The notes: a model not told the origin generated them from the letters alone. Positions 49,237 to 57,938 are shown, numbered from the stretch's first letter. The stretch: DNA of 64,000 nucleotides from Oscillospiraceae bacterium (GCA_024404915.1 JAKSPJ010000008.1:33169-97168); one strand, 5' to 3'. Translations and numbers: made by a program.

Positions 49237-49992
49237 ATGCTTGCTAAACGAATTGTGCCTTGCCTGGATGTACGGCATGGAAAAGTTGTGAAAGGTGTCA
49301 ATTTTGAAGGCGTAAAAGATGTGGGCGATCCCGTTGCATGTGCTGCGGAGTACAATCGCCAGGGTGCTGACGAAATTGTTTTTTATGATATCGTTGCTTC
49401 TCATGAGGGAAGAGGAACATTCCTGGATGTGGTGCGTGAAACTGCGAAGCAGGTGTTTGTGCCTCTCACCGTGGGCGGCGGCATCGCAACAGTGGAGGAT
49501 ATGCGGCAGACGCTGCGTGCAGGCGCAGATAAAATCAGCATCAATTCCTCTGCGGTGAAAAATCCTTCCCTGATTTCAGAGGGTGCTGAGATTTTCGGTT
49601 CCCAGTGTATCGTTGTTGGCATTGATGCAAAGCGGGACGGCAAAGGCGGCTATACGGTCTATGCCAACGGCGGACGCATTGATATGCATGTGGACCTGCT
49701 GAAATGGGTGGAAGAAGTGGAACGTCGGGGCGCAGGTGAAATCTGCCTGAACTCCATTGATACGGATGGTGTGCGGGGCGGCTTTGACCTGGAAATGCTA
49801 AAGGCTGTCTGTGCCCGTGTGCGGATTCCGGTGATTGCCAGCGGCGGTGCCGGAAAGCTTGCAGATTTTGCAACGGTCTTTCAGGAGACGGATGCGACAG
49901 CGGCACTGGCTGCATCATTGTTCCATTTCGGGGAACTGACCATTCCTCAGGTAAAGGCGGACTGCCGGGGCAAAGGCATTCCGATGCGATAA
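49237..49992 (+). CDS. hisF: Imidazole glycerol phosphate synthase, cyclase subunit
   Basis: A 251-residue TIM barrel that, with HisH, makes imidazole glycerol phosphate and AICAR. It opens AKRIVPCLDVRHGKVVKG with the first catalytic Asp (CLD). LTVGGGIA, SINSSAV, ICLNSIDTDGVRGG (second Asp) and VIASGGAG are the expected phosphate and catalytic loops. ATG 49237 follows AAAAAGGAG at 6 bases. hisI and hisE, usual next members, do not follow; tyrS does. The set is therefore a partial his operon (B-H-A-F), with the other his genes elsewhere. Confidence 0.97.
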   Translation: MLAKRIVPCLDVRHGKVVKGVNFEGVKDVGDPVACAAEYNRQGADEIVFYDIVASHEGRGTFLDVVRETAKQVFVPLTVGGGIATVEDMRQTLRAGADKISINSSAVKNPSLISEGAEIFGSQCIVVGIDAKRDGKGGYTVYANGGRIDMHVDLLKWVEEVERRGAGEICLNSIDTDGVRGGFDLEMLKAVCARVRIPVIASGGAGKLADFATVFQETDATAALAASLFHFGELTIPQVKADCRGKGIPMR

Positions 49993-50031
49993 TTTTCCGC
50001 AGCGGCGGGTAATGATAAAGGAGAATTGAAA

Positions 50032-51255
50032 ATGACATTGTACGAAGAACTGCAGCGCAGAGGCCTGATTGCTCAGACCACTGATGAGGCTGAAATTGCA
50101 GAGCTGATTAATAATGGAAAGGCAACCTTCTATATTGGATTTGATCCTACTGCAGACTCCCTTCATGTGGGACATTTTATGGCACTGTGCCTGATGAAGC
50201 GTATGCAGATGGCAGGCAACAAGCCGATTGCACTGGTTGGCGGCGGCACTGGCATGATTGGTGACCCTTCCGGTAAGTCTGATATGCGCAAAATGCTGAC
50301 ACCGGAAACCATTCAGCATAACTGCGACTGCTTCAAAAAGCAGATGAGCCGTTTTATTGATTTTTCGGAAGGCAAGGCTCTGATGGTCAACAATGGTGAC
50401 TGGCTGCTGAATCTGAACTATGTGGATGTACTTCGTGAAGTGGGTGCATGTTTCTCTGTCAACAAGATGCTTTCTTTCGAGTGCTACAAGCAGCGTTGGG
50501 AGCGTGGCCTGACCTTCCTGGAGTTCAACTACATGATTATGCAGAGCTATGACTTCTATAAGTTGTATCAGGATTATGGCTGTAATATGCAGTTCGGCGG
50601 TGATGACCAGTGGGCAAATATGCTGGGCGGTACTGAGCTGATTCGTAAAAAGCTGGGTAAGGATGCCTATGCAATGACCATCACACTGCTGCTGAATTCC
50701 GAGGGCAAGAAGATGGGCAAAACAGAGAAGGGTGCTGTCTGGCTGGATGCAGAAAAGACAACACCATACGATTTCTTCCAGTACTGGAGAAATGTGGGCG
50801 ACGCTGATGTGGTGAAATGCCTGAAGATGCTGACATTCCTGCCGATTGAGGAAATCGAGGAGATGGAACAGCATCTGGATAGCGGTGCTGCATACAACCA
50901 CGCAAAAGAGGTTCTGGCATATGAGCTGACTGCTCTGGTGCACGGTGAGGAAGAGGCGCAGAAGCAGCGTGATGCAGCAAGAGCCATTTTCTCCGGCGGC
51001 GGTGTCAGTGAGAATATGCCCACAACCGAATTGACAGCAGAAGATCTGGCAGAGGGTCAGATTGGTATTCTGTCTGTTCTGGTTAAGGCAAAGCTGTGTC
51101 CCTCCATGTCCGAAGCACGCAGACTGGTGCAGCAGGGCGGTGTAACCGTCAATGATGCAAAGGTTACCGATCCCAAAGCAATGTACACAATGGAAGAAGA
51201 GCTGATTATTAAAAAGGGCAAGAAAGTATTCCATAAGGTTGTGCTTGCAAAGTAA
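50032..51255 (+). CDS. tyrS: Tyrosyl-tRNA synthetase
   Basis: A 407-residue class I synthetase. The HIGH motif appears as HVGH within [14 protein letters not shown], and the KMSKS loop as [21 protein letters not shown] is the tyrosine-binding segment. A C-terminal S4-like RNA-binding domain is present ([16 protein letters not shown], near 350-365). ATG 50032 is chosen because AAAGGAG lies 8 bases before it; TTG 50026 is in frame but inferior. It follows hisF by 39 bases without a terminator. No T-box leader is visible in that short gap, which is unusual for a Firmicutes tyrS. Confidence 0.97.
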   Translation: MTLYEELQRRGLIAQTTDEAEIAELINNGKATFYIGFDPTADSLHVGHFMALCLMKRMQMAGNKPIALVGGGTGMIGDPSGKSDMRKMLTPETIQHNCDCFKKQMSRFIDFSEGKALMVNNGDWLLNLNYVDVLREVGACFSVNKMLSFECYKQRWERGLTFLEFNYMIMQSYDFYKLYQDYGCNMQFGGDDQWANMLGGTELIRKKLGKDAYAMTITLLLNSEGKKMGKTEKGAVWLDAEKTTPYDFFQYWRNVGDADVVKCLKMLTFLPIEEIEEMEQHLDSGAAYNHAKEVLAYELTALVHGEEEAQKQRDAARAIFSGGGVSENMPTTELTAEDLAEGQIGILSVLVKAKLCPSMSEARRLVQQGGVTVNDAKVTDPKAMYTMEEELIIKKGKKVFHKVVLAK

Positions 51256-51294
51256 TCATTGCAGAATGAAATATAGTCAGGAGGAACAGGTTTC

Positions 51295-52869
51295 ATGACA
51301 GACGAAGTCGCAAAGCAGCTTTCGCAGGTTTATGCGGATTGTGCCATGTGTGATGAAAAAGGGTATCATGTTGGCGTACAGGGAAAAAGCATGCAGGATT
51401 ATCTGCGCTTTACCATGCTGAAATTCTATGTGTATCTCAGCAGCAGCAATGGCAATATTTCTATGGCGGAAATTGCATATCTGAATGATGCACTGGGTTA
51501 CACCATGTCTGCCGATCAGATCGACCGCTTCAATGTAAGCAGCAAGATTACAAAATACAGCCTGAAGGACAGCATGATTACTATGATGATGCCCTTCTTG
51601 AAAATGGATTTGGAAACAACTCCGATTGGCGGATCCAGCCTTGCATTTATTGAGTTTATCAATCAGGCAGGTCTGGACTTTATGACAGTGGACAACGGCA
51701 AGCCGGATCCCTTTATTATGCGTGATCTGGGTGCACTGGTACTGGCACTTCGTAATTTCCGCCTGGAATATATTACGAACTGGGAAGCCATGATTCGTGA
51801 GCAGAAACGCCGGGAGGATATGGCAAACCGTCCGCCGGTGTTCAATAACGGCGGTATTTCTCCCTGGGGAAATCCGCAGCCCGTATCTCCCAATGGACCG
51901 AATTTCAATCCGGGTCCTTCTGTGCCGAATGCGCCGCAGTATAATGGACCTCAGGGGAACACTCCCGTAAATCCGGGTGTACAGAATCCGTTCCAGAATC
52001 AGAACAATCAGCAACAGCAGCAGGAACAGAAGGCTCCGGAAAAGGAACTGACGCTGGAAGAACAGCTTCAGAAGCTGGAGGACCTGACCGGCCTGCAGGC
52101 GGTGAAGCAGGATTTGAACAGCCTGATTAATCTGATTCGTGTCAGAAAAATGCGTGAGGACCGTGGCATGCCGCAGTCTGCCATGTCGCTGCATATGGCA
52201 TTCCTGGGAAATCCGGGTACCGGTAAAACCACGGTTGCAAGAATTCTTGCCGGCATCTACAAGAGTCTGGGCGTGTTGTCCAAAGGACAGCTTGTGGAAG
52301 TGGACCGTTCTGGTCTGGTGTCCGGTTATGTCGGACAGACCGCCATTAAAACCAAAGAGGTTGTGGATTCTGCAATGGGCGGCGTTTTGTTTATTGATGA
52401 GGCTTATGCGCTGACATCCAATGCAGGAAAAGGCGATTTCGGCATGGAGGCGGTGAATACACTGCTGAAGGCCATGGAGGATAACCGAGACGATTTTATT
52501 GTGATTGTGGCAGGCTATTCTGATTTGATGGAGGAATTTCTGGACAGCAATCCGGGCCTTCGCTCCCGTTTCAACAAGGTAATCACCTTTGAGGATTATA
52601 TGCCGGATGAACTGCTGGATATTTTCAGAAGCATCTGTACCAAATCCGGGATGACGATTACCAAGGAAGCGGAAGATGCGGTGCTGGAATATTTTGTGGA
52701 GAGATGCGGACAGAATCTGAAAACCTTCGCCAATGCCCGTGATATCCGAAACTATTTCGAGCGTGCGATTACGAATCAGGCAAACCGTCTGGCTAATATC
52801 GAGTCTCCCACAAACGGACAGCTCACTACGCTGACAATTGATGATGTCAGCGATATTGAATTAAACTAA
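51295..52869 (+). CDS. AAA+ ATPase of the CbxX/SpoVK type with own N-terminal domain
   Basis: 524 residues. Residues 1-170 are a helical domain that resembles no family I know. About 180-250 is a Pro/Asn/Gln-rich flexible linker. The CbxX/CfqX-type AAA+ module fills 260-524: TGLQAVKQDL, Walker A GNPGTGKTT (about 305-313), Walker B GVLFIDEAYAL, a GYSDLMEEFLDSNPGLRSRF sensor and arginine-finger region, and a C-terminal lid. Relatives include SpoVK of sporulating Firmicutes, Rubisco activase CbbX and the EccA proteins of type VII secretion. No RuBisCO or type VII genes are near. Likely a remodelling ATPase with an unknown client. AGGAGG precedes the ATG. Confidence 0.88.
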   Translation: MTDEVAKQLSQVYADCAMCDEKGYHVGVQGKSMQDYLRFTMLKFYVYLSSSNGNISMAEIAYLNDALGYTMSADQIDRFNVSSKITKYSLKDSMITMMMPFLKMDLETTPIGGSSLAFIEFINQAGLDFMTVDNGKPDPFIMRDLGALVLALRNFRLEYITNWEAMIREQKRREDMANRPPVFNNGGISPWGNPQPVSPNGPNFNPGPSVPNAPQYNGPQGNTPVNPGVQNPFQNQNNQQQQQEQKAPEKELTLEEQLQKLEDLTGLQAVKQDLNSLINLIRVRKMREDRGMPQSAMSLHMAFLGNPGTGKTTVARILAGIYKSLGVLSKGQLVEVDRSGLVSGYVGQTAIKTKEVVDSAMGGVLFIDEAYALTSNAGKGDFGMEAVNTLLKAMEDNRDDFIVIVAGYSDLMEEFLDSNPGLRSRFNKVITFEDYMPDELLDIFRSICTKSGMTITKEAEDAVLEYFVERCGQNLKTFANARDIRNYFERAITNQANRLANIESPTNGQLTTLTIDDVSDIELN

Positions 52870-52894
52870 TGCATATCAGAAAGGAAACGTTATT

Positions 52895-53371
52895 ATGGTA
52901 CTGATTACAATGGAAAATGGCAAGCAGATGAAGCTGAAGCTTCGCCCGGATTGTGCTCCGATTTCCTGCGAAAACTTTGAGAAGCTGGTAAGAGAGGGCT
53001 TTTATAATGGTCTGACCTTCCACCGTGTGATCTCCGGCTTTATGATTCAGGGCGGATGCCCGGACGGCACCGGTATGGGCGGCCCCGGCTGGTCCATCAA
53101 GGGCGAGTTTGCCAATAACGGCGTAGATAATCCTTTGAAGCATAAGAGAGGCGTTCTGAGCATGGCTCGTTCCATGAGACCTGACAGTGCAGGTTCTCAG
53201 TTCTTCATTATGCATCAGGATGCACCGCATCTGGATGGCAGCTATGCTGCTTTCGGTGAAATCGTGGAGGGCATTGAAGTCGTTGATGAGATTGCAGGTG
53301 TTCAGACAGACTTCCAGGATAAGCCACTCAAGCCGCAGATTATGAAAACCGTGGAAATCATCGAGGACTGA
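52895..53371 (+). CDS. Cyclophilin-type peptidyl-prolyl isomerase
   Basis: 158 residues, nearly all cyclophilin fold. The active-site strand reads TFHRVISGFMIQGG with the catalytic Arg and the Phe-Met pair; GSQFFIMHQDAPHLDG is the second conserved block and AAFGEIVEGIEVVDEIA the third. No signal peptide, so cytoplasmic. It catalyses cis-trans proline isomerisation in protein folding. It follows the AAA+ gene by 25 bases (ribosome site GAAAGGAAA) and ends at a strong terminator. Confidence 0.95.
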   Translation: MVLITMENGKQMKLKLRPDCAPISCENFEKLVREGFYNGLTFHRVISGFMIQGGCPDGTGMGGPGWSIKGEFANNGVDNPLKHKRGVLSMARSMRPDSAGSQFFIMHQDAPHLDGSYAAFGEIVEGIEVVDEIAGVQTDFQDKPLKPQIMKTVEIIED

Positions 53372-53402
53372 TGCTGCCATTGTGTGACACGAATACAGAA
53401 AA

Positions 53403-53440
53403 GGGGGATGCATTGATTGCAATGCATCCCCCTCTTTTTA
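53403..53440. terminator. Bidirectional terminator between the cyclophilin and the dockerin esterase
   Basis: Perfect 13-bp stem GGGGGATGCATTG / CAATGCATCCCCC (53403-53415, 53420-53432) followed by TCTTTTT on the plus strand; AAAA on the left serves the minus strand. Confidence 0.9.
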
Positions 53441-54430
53441 TGCGTCCTTAATAATAGATCTTTTCAGAAGTGAGAAATCGACTGCGTTGATTCTGCCGTT
53501 CTCATCCATATCTGCTTGTTTTGCCTGTGAATCAGTCATTTGCGATTGTGTGCAGAGATATCTGGAAAGCAGTACCGTATCCGCAATGGATAACCGGCCG
53601 TCTGCATTGACATCGCCCTTATCTGGGGCATCTGTCGCTGTGACATCCGATTGCAGTGTGCCATTCCGATAATCATTCAGTTTGGCATACCAATAATTGC
53701 CCAGCTTGGCATAACCTGCCTCAGAGGGATGTACGCCATCGTACAAATCGTTCTTATCCAGGATATGATTGACTTCGGCGAGATAAACGGGCTGACCGGC
53801 TTTTTCCAACTTGTCTGCCAGTGCACGAATCTGACTGTTGCATAAGTCTACCGCTTCATCCATGGAATCCGGCGTAAAAAAGTATTCATTGATATAAAGA
53901 TGGTCATTGGCATCCATGACCGGAAGTGTTGCCAGACACAGCGCACCTTCTTCTGGCAATGCTTCCAATACAATATTCACAAGGCCCTCCAGCCGTTCTC
54001 CGAAATGTTCCAGGTCATAGAGACTCAGAATATCGTTGGTGCCAATCTGGAGGAATACCAGATCCGCAGGGTGCTCCTGCAGCATGCTTCCGGCAAAAGA
54101 GGAAAGGCCGGTTCTTCCGCCAGAAATGGAATTTTCCTGAGCGATATTATCTATGCTGTAGCCGGAAAATCCTGCATGCTGGGGGTCATAAATATTGCCG
54201 CCCCAGTTTGGCCCCACCATATCTATTTCAGATTCCAGACCATTGTCAGTAATACTCTGACAGAGGGTATTTCGGTATCCCCCCTGAAGCCAGAAGCCAT
54301 CTGTGATGGAATCTCCCATGCACATCAGGCGGATTTTTTTCTGCTCTGCTGCCTCTGCGGACAACCCGCAGTTTAACATGACAATCGCAGCGAAAAGAAC
54401 TGCAGGTATTTTTTTCTTTCTTTCATGCAT
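53438..54430 (-). CDS. Secreted SGNH/GDSL esterase with C-terminal type I dockerin
   Basis: 330 residues. A signal peptide (basic start, hydrophobic core, cleavage near SAEA|AE, about 27) leads to an SGNH hydrolase: block I CMGDSITDG with nucleophile Ser41, block III IGTNDI, and the Asp-His pair in DGVHPSEAGY. Residues 271-330 are a type I dockerin with two calcium loops, DVNADGRLSIAD and DMDENGRINAVD, each followed by a helix. The dockerin docks the enzyme to a cohesin, so this is a cellulosome subunit, probably removing acetyl groups from xylan or similar polymers. Start ATG 54430 has AAAGGAG at 7 bases. A folded leader lies between promoter and gene. Confidence 0.93.
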   Translation of the reverse strand: MHERKKKIPAVLFAAIVMLNCGLSAEAAEQKKIRLMCMGDSITDGFWLQGGYRNTLCQSITDNGLESEIDMVGPNWGGNIYDPQHAGFSGYSIDNIAQENSISGGRTGLSSFAGSMLQEHPADLVFLQIGTNDILSLYDLEHFGERLEGLVNIVLEALPEEGALCLATLPVMDANDHLYINEYFFTPDSMDEAVDLCNSQIRALADKLEKAGQPVYLAEVNHILDKNDLYDGVHPSEAGYAKLGNYWYAKLNDYRNGTLQSDVTATDAPDKGDVNADGRLSIADTVLLSRYLCTQSQMTDSQAKQADMDENGRINAVDFSLLKRSIIKDA

Positions 54431-54540
54431 AAACAAACTCCTTTGAAGGGGATCGGAAAATGCGATTTCCCTATCAGATTTTTTGCAGGACGGATTTCAA
54501 AAGGTCTGTGGAACCTTCCTGTCCCCATTTTTCTCAAAAT
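54431..54540 (-). promoter_or_regulatory. Structured 5' leader of the dockerin esterase (candidate cis-acting RNA)
   Basis: On the minus strand several short stems nest neatly: GGGGA/TCCCC (54526-54522 with 54452-54448), CAGGA/TCCTG (54521-54517 with 54490-54486), AGGT/ACCT (54516-54513 with 54505-54502) and GGAAA/TTTCC (54470-54466 with 54459-54455). The outer stem ends next to a CCTT that could pair with the AAAGG of the ribosome site, so two exclusive states are possible. I match it to no known riboswitch. Confidence 0.35.
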
Positions 54541-54569
54541 ATTATAGCAAATACTACTTTAAAATGCAA
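54541..54569 (-). promoter_or_regulatory. Promoter of the dockerin esterase
   Basis: Minus-strand TTGCAT (54569-54564), 17 bases, TATAAT (54546-54541) with TGC before the -10 box. The 355-base gap between the esterase and the SCIFF gene holds this promoter, its leader and the SCIFF promoter, and no further gene. Confidence 0.7.
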
Positions 54570-54672
54570 TATGATATTATATCGGGCAAATGTCTATTTA
54601 GAATCACTTTTGCTGGTATATTTTTGCCCAAAGGACTTTGCTGAGAATCTGCAATCTTTGTGCGGTGCTGCC

Positions 54673-54701
54673 TTGACTTTCCTTTCATTTTATGGTATAA
54701 T
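54673..54701 (+). promoter_or_regulatory. Promoter of the SCIFF operon
   Basis: TTGACT (54673-54678), 17 bases, TATAAT (54696-54701) with TGG before the -10 box. Confidence 0.78.
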
Positions 54702-54785
54702 AAGAAATGAGAAATTGTGTCGGGTTATTTCGGCACACTCACGCTGCGATTTATGCAGACATTTTGCCAAAGGAGGGTATTTATC

Positions 54786-54935
54786 ATGCGTCACATTCAG
54801 ACTGTTGAAACCCGTAATCTTTGCGAAAGTGCAAAGAAGGGCGGCTGCGGTGAGTGCCAGACTTCCTGTCAGTCCGCTTGTAAGACTAGCTGTGGCATTG
54901 CAAACCAGCAGTGCGAGAGCCAGAAGAAAAAGTAA
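54786..54935 (+). CDS. scfA: SCIFF ranthipeptide precursor (six cysteines in forty-five)
   Basis: A 49-residue peptide: leader MRHIQTVETRNL, then a Cys-rich core including CGECQTSCQSACKTSC. Cysteines are at 13, 21, 24, 28, 32, 36 and 43. Six of these (21-43) match the SCIFF family, a ribosomal peptide almost universal in Clostridia that receives thioether links from a radical SAM maturase, here the next gene. Cys13 is extra, and the residue after Cys36 is Gly where, as I recall, the family usually has Thr. The ATG has a very strong AAAGGAGGG site. A weak terminator follows, so the precursor may be made in excess of the enzyme. It is too short for many gene finders. Confidence 0.95.
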   Translation: MRHIQTVETRNLCESAKKGGCGECQTSCQSACKTSCGIANQQCESQKKK

Positions 54936-54954
54936 TTTCTTCAAGTTTTAGCTG

Positions 54955-54982
54955 AAATGCCGTCCGTTCGGGCGGCATTTTC
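54955..54982 (+). terminator. Hairpin between SCIFF precursor and maturase (attenuator-like)
   Basis: AAATGCCGTCC / GGGCGGCATTT with loop GTTC (one G-T pair), followed by a short TTTT. Likely a partial terminator that lowers maturase relative to precursor. Confidence 0.65.
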
Positions 54983-55000
54983 CATAGAAGGAGAATAAAA

Positions 55001-56386
55001 ATGATACATCAATATCAACTTGGCGGCTATAATATTGTTTTGGATATCTGTTCCGGTTCCGTGCACGTGGTTGATCCCTTCGGTTATGATATGATTGCAA
55101 TGTATGAACAGTTTGACCGTGATACTGTGATGCAGAAAATGCATGAGAAATATCAGAATGTGCCGGAAATAGAAGAAGCTGACTATGATGAATGCTACGA
55201 GGATATTACCTCGCTGAAGGAAAGCGGCAAGCTGTTCTCACCGGATACATTTGAGCCGATGGCAGGCAGACTGAAAGAGAAAACAGCGGGTGTTGTGAAG
55301 GCACTGTGCCTGCATATTGCACACACCTGCAATTTGAATTGTTCCTATTGCTTTGCGAGCCAGGGAAAGTATCACGGAGAGCGTGCTGTGATGTCCTTTG
55401 AAACCGGAAAGCGTGCACTGGATTTTCTGGTGGAAAACTCCGGTACACGAAAAAATCTGGAGGTGGATTTCTTCGGCGGTGAACCGCTGATGAATTTTCA
55501 GGTTGTCAAGGATCTGGTGGCATATGCCCGGAGTATTGAAAAGCAGGCAAATAAGAATTTTCGGTTTACTCTGACAACAAACGGTTTGATGATTGACGAT
55601 GATGTGATTGATTTTGCAAACCGGGAGTGCAGCAATGTGGTGCTTTCCCTGGATGGCCGAAAGGAAATCCATGACCGTTACCGTGTGGACTATGCAGGCA
55701 ATGGAAGCTGGGAAAAAATTGTGCCGAAATTTCAGCAGATGGTGAAGGCACGGGGCGGAAAGAATTACTACATGCGCGGCACATTTACCCATGCAAACCC
55801 GGATTTCCTGGAAGATATCAAGGTGATGCTGAATCTGGGATTCCGTGAACTGAGCATGGAACCTGTTGTGGCGGCTCCCGGAGATGCTGCCGCCCTGACA
55901 GAAGAAGATTTGCAGATTGTCATGGAACAGTATGAAAAGCTGGCAGAACTGATGATTCAGAAGCGGAAAGAGGGAGATCCCTTTACCTTCTATCATTATA
56001 TGATTGACCTGACAGACGGCCCATGTATCTATAAGCGCATTTCGGGATGCGGCTCCGGCACAGAATATATGGCAGTCACACCCTGGGGCGATTTGTATCC
56101 CTGTCACCAGTTTGTGGGTGAAGAAGGCTTTAAGCTGGGCAATATCTGGGACGGCGTAGACAACACTACTGTACAGGACTGCTTTATGGAATGCAATGTG
56201 TATGCTCGTGAGGAATGCCGTGACTGCTGGGCAAGACTGTATTGCTCAGGCGGCTGTGCAGCGAATGCATTTCACGCAACCGGCAGTGTCAAGGGCGTAT
56301 ATGAACCCGGCTGCCGCTTGTTCCGCAAGCGGATGGAATGCGCTATTATGGCTGAAATTGACAGACAGTTTTCCGAAAAAGAATGA
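55001..56386 (+). CDS. scfB: SCIFF maturase, radical SAM/SPASM thioether-forming enzyme
   Basis: 461 residues. An N-terminal region of about 90 residues is the peptide-recognition part. The radical SAM cluster is CNLNCSYC (Cys110, 114, 117), and FFGGEPLMN and TTNGLMI are standard SAM-domain blocks. The C-terminal SPASM domain carries auxiliary clusters: SGCGSGTEYMAV with DLYPCHQ, and CRDCWARLYCSGGCAAN near 408-424. It makes the Cys thioether bond(s) in the SCIFF peptide just upstream. The start has AGAAGGAG before it. Its stop overlaps the next gene (ATGA), tying the PLP decarboxylase to this pathway or at least to its expression. Confidence 0.96.
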   Translation: MIHQYQLGGYNIVLDICSGSVHVVDPFGYDMIAMYEQFDRDTVMQKMHEKYQNVPEIEEADYDECYEDITSLKESGKLFSPDTFEPMAGRLKEKTAGVVKALCLHIAHTCNLNCSYCFASQGKYHGERAVMSFETGKRALDFLVENSGTRKNLEVDFFGGEPLMNFQVVKDLVAYARSIEKQANKNFRFTLTTNGLMIDDDVIDFANRECSNVVLSLDGRKEIHDRYRVDYAGNGSWEKIVPKFQQMVKARGGKNYYMRGTFTHANPDFLEDIKVMLNLGFRELSMEPVVAAPGDAAALTEEDLQIVMEQYEKLAELMIQKRKEGDPFTFYHYMIDLTDGPCIYKRISGCGSGTEYMAVTPWGDLYPCHQFVGEEGFKLGNIWDGVDNTTVQDCFMECNVYAREECRDCWARLYCSGGCAANAFHATGSVKGVYEPGCRLFRKRMECAIMAEIDRQFSEKE

Positions 56387-57738
56387 ATACTCCCATTTAT
56401 GATTTTGCACGCAGGTATGCAGATTCGGATGCAGTCAGACTGCATATGCCGGGACATAAAGGCGTGCCCTTTCTGGGCTGTGAGGCAATGGATCTGACAG
56501 AAATCAAGGGCGCAGATGAATTGTTTGCACCAGAGGGAATAATTGCAGAGAGTGAACGCCAGGCATCCGATATATTCGGATGCCCTACGTTCTATTCTGC
56601 GGAGGGGTCTTCCCTTTGTATTCGGGCGATGCTGTATCTTGCCATGCAGTATGGGCTGGAGCAGGGCAGACCGCCTGTTGTGGCTGCTGCCAGAAATGTG
56701 CATAAAACTTTTCTGACTGCTGCCGCTCTTCTGGATTTTGATGTGGAGTGGGTGTATGAATCATCCTCGGAGGGCTATCTCCGGGGTGCAGTCTCATTGC
56801 ATTCACTGGAACAGATGTATCAAACGGCAGAACAAAAGCCCTGTGCGCTGTATCTTACATCACCGGATTATCTTGGAAATATAGCGGATATCACGGCGGC
56901 AGCGGCATTTTGTCATTCACATAAAATGCTGCTTTTGGTGGATGGTGCCCACGGTGCCTATCTTCATTTTTTGCCGCAGCCGATGCATCCCATTGGGCTG
57001 GGGGCGGATATCTGCTGCTGTTCCGCTCATAAAACACTGCCTGTACTGACCGGCGGGGCATATCTGCATTTTTCGGACAGAGTCAAAAATCTGGCAAAAC
57101 AGGCAAAAGCAGCAATGTATCTGTTTGCTTCTACCAGTCCAAGTTATCTGATTCTGGAATCTCTGGATCTGTGCAACGCATATCTTTCAGGGGAATATCC
57201 CCATGCCTTGCAGGAATGGCTCCCCATTGTGAAGCAGCTGAAATGGTCATTGCAAAAAAATGGCTATGATTTATGCGGAACAGAACCGATGAAAGTGACC
57301 ATTCGGCCAAAGGGATACGGCTATTCCGGAAAGGAACTGGCGGATATTCTGGAAATGCAGCAGATATATGCGGAGTTTGCTGATGATGATTATCTGGTAC
57401 TGATGCTGACACCGCAGAATACATTGGAGCAGATTCAGAAAACAGAACAGATTCTGCTGGATTTGCCCGGAAAACCTGCCATTGTGCGCAATGCCCCATG
57501 TATGCCGCCTCTGGTGAGAGCGATGCGGATTAGGGATACCCTTTTTGCGCCGAAAGAACGAGTGCCTGCGGAGAAAAGCGTCGGCAGAATCTGCGGCGAA
57601 TTTGCGGTGAGCTGTCCGCCTGCGGTGCCGGTTGTGATGTGCGGAGAGCGGATTCATGGGGATGCAGCGGAATGCCTGCGGTACTATGGTGTGCAGTCTG
57701 TTCATGTGGTATGTGAATCTGCGGACTGCGGCATCTGA
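56383..57738 (+). CDS. Orn/Lys/Arg decarboxylase family PLP enzyme
   Basis: A 451-residue fold-type I PLP enzyme of the group that includes arginine (SpeA type), lysine and ornithine decarboxylases. It opens with LHMPGHKG. The PLP lysine is Lys217 in CSAHKTLPVLTGGAYL, and the cofactor Asp is in LLVDGAHGAYLHF. The C-terminal domain is short, as in Gram-positive forms. Expected product: a polyamine precursor such as agmatine or cadaverine; which one cannot be told. It begins within the maturase stop codon (ATGA). Such a decarboxylase beside SCIFF genes occurs in Clostridia, but a functional link is not shown. Confidence 0.9.
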   Translation: MNTPIYDFARRYADSDAVRLHMPGHKGVPFLGCEAMDLTEIKGADELFAPEGIIAESERQASDIFGCPTFYSAEGSSLCIRAMLYLAMQYGLEQGRPPVVAAARNVHKTFLTAAALLDFDVEWVYESSSEGYLRGAVSLHSLEQMYQTAEQKPCALYLTSPDYLGNIADITAAAAFCHSHKMLLLVDGAHGAYLHFLPQPMHPIGLGADICCCSAHKTLPVLTGGAYLHFSDRVKNLAKQAKAAMYLFASTSPSYLILESLDLCNAYLSGEYPHALQEWLPIVKQLKWSLQKNGYDLCGTEPMKVTIRPKGYGYSGKELADILEMQQIYAEFADDDYLVLMLTPQNTLEQIQKTEQILLDLPGKPAIVRNAPCMPPLVRAMRIRDTLFAPKERVPAEKSVGRICGEFAVSCPPAVPVVMCGERIHGDAAECLRYYGVQSVHVVCESADCGI

Positions 57739-57847
57739 ATAGAATCGGCGTTTTTTTGCCGGCATGCAGGATAATGCATCGGCAGTTGTTAGTCAGATCT
57801 GCTCTCAGATAAGATTCGTCAATCGAGCGGACACTGTGCGGTATTGC

Positions 57848-57877
57848 CGAAAATCAGGTGTGATTTTCGTTTCTTTT
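57848..57877 (+). terminator. Terminator after the decarboxylase gene
   Basis: CGAAAATCA / TGATTTTCG with loop GGTG, followed by TTTCTTTT. It lies 110 bases after the stop codon. Confidence 0.7.
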
Positions 57878-57908
57878 CGCTGAATCAATGGGAATTTTTC
57901 AGTGTCCC

Positions 57909-57938
57909 TTGACAGAAATGCTGTGACAGTGGTATAAT
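57909..57938 (+). promoter_or_regulatory. Promoter of the Sel1-like gene and typA
   Basis: TTGACA (57909-57914), 18 bases, TATAAT (57933-57938) with TGG before the -10 box. It excludes the TTG at 57942 as a start. Confidence 0.7.
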
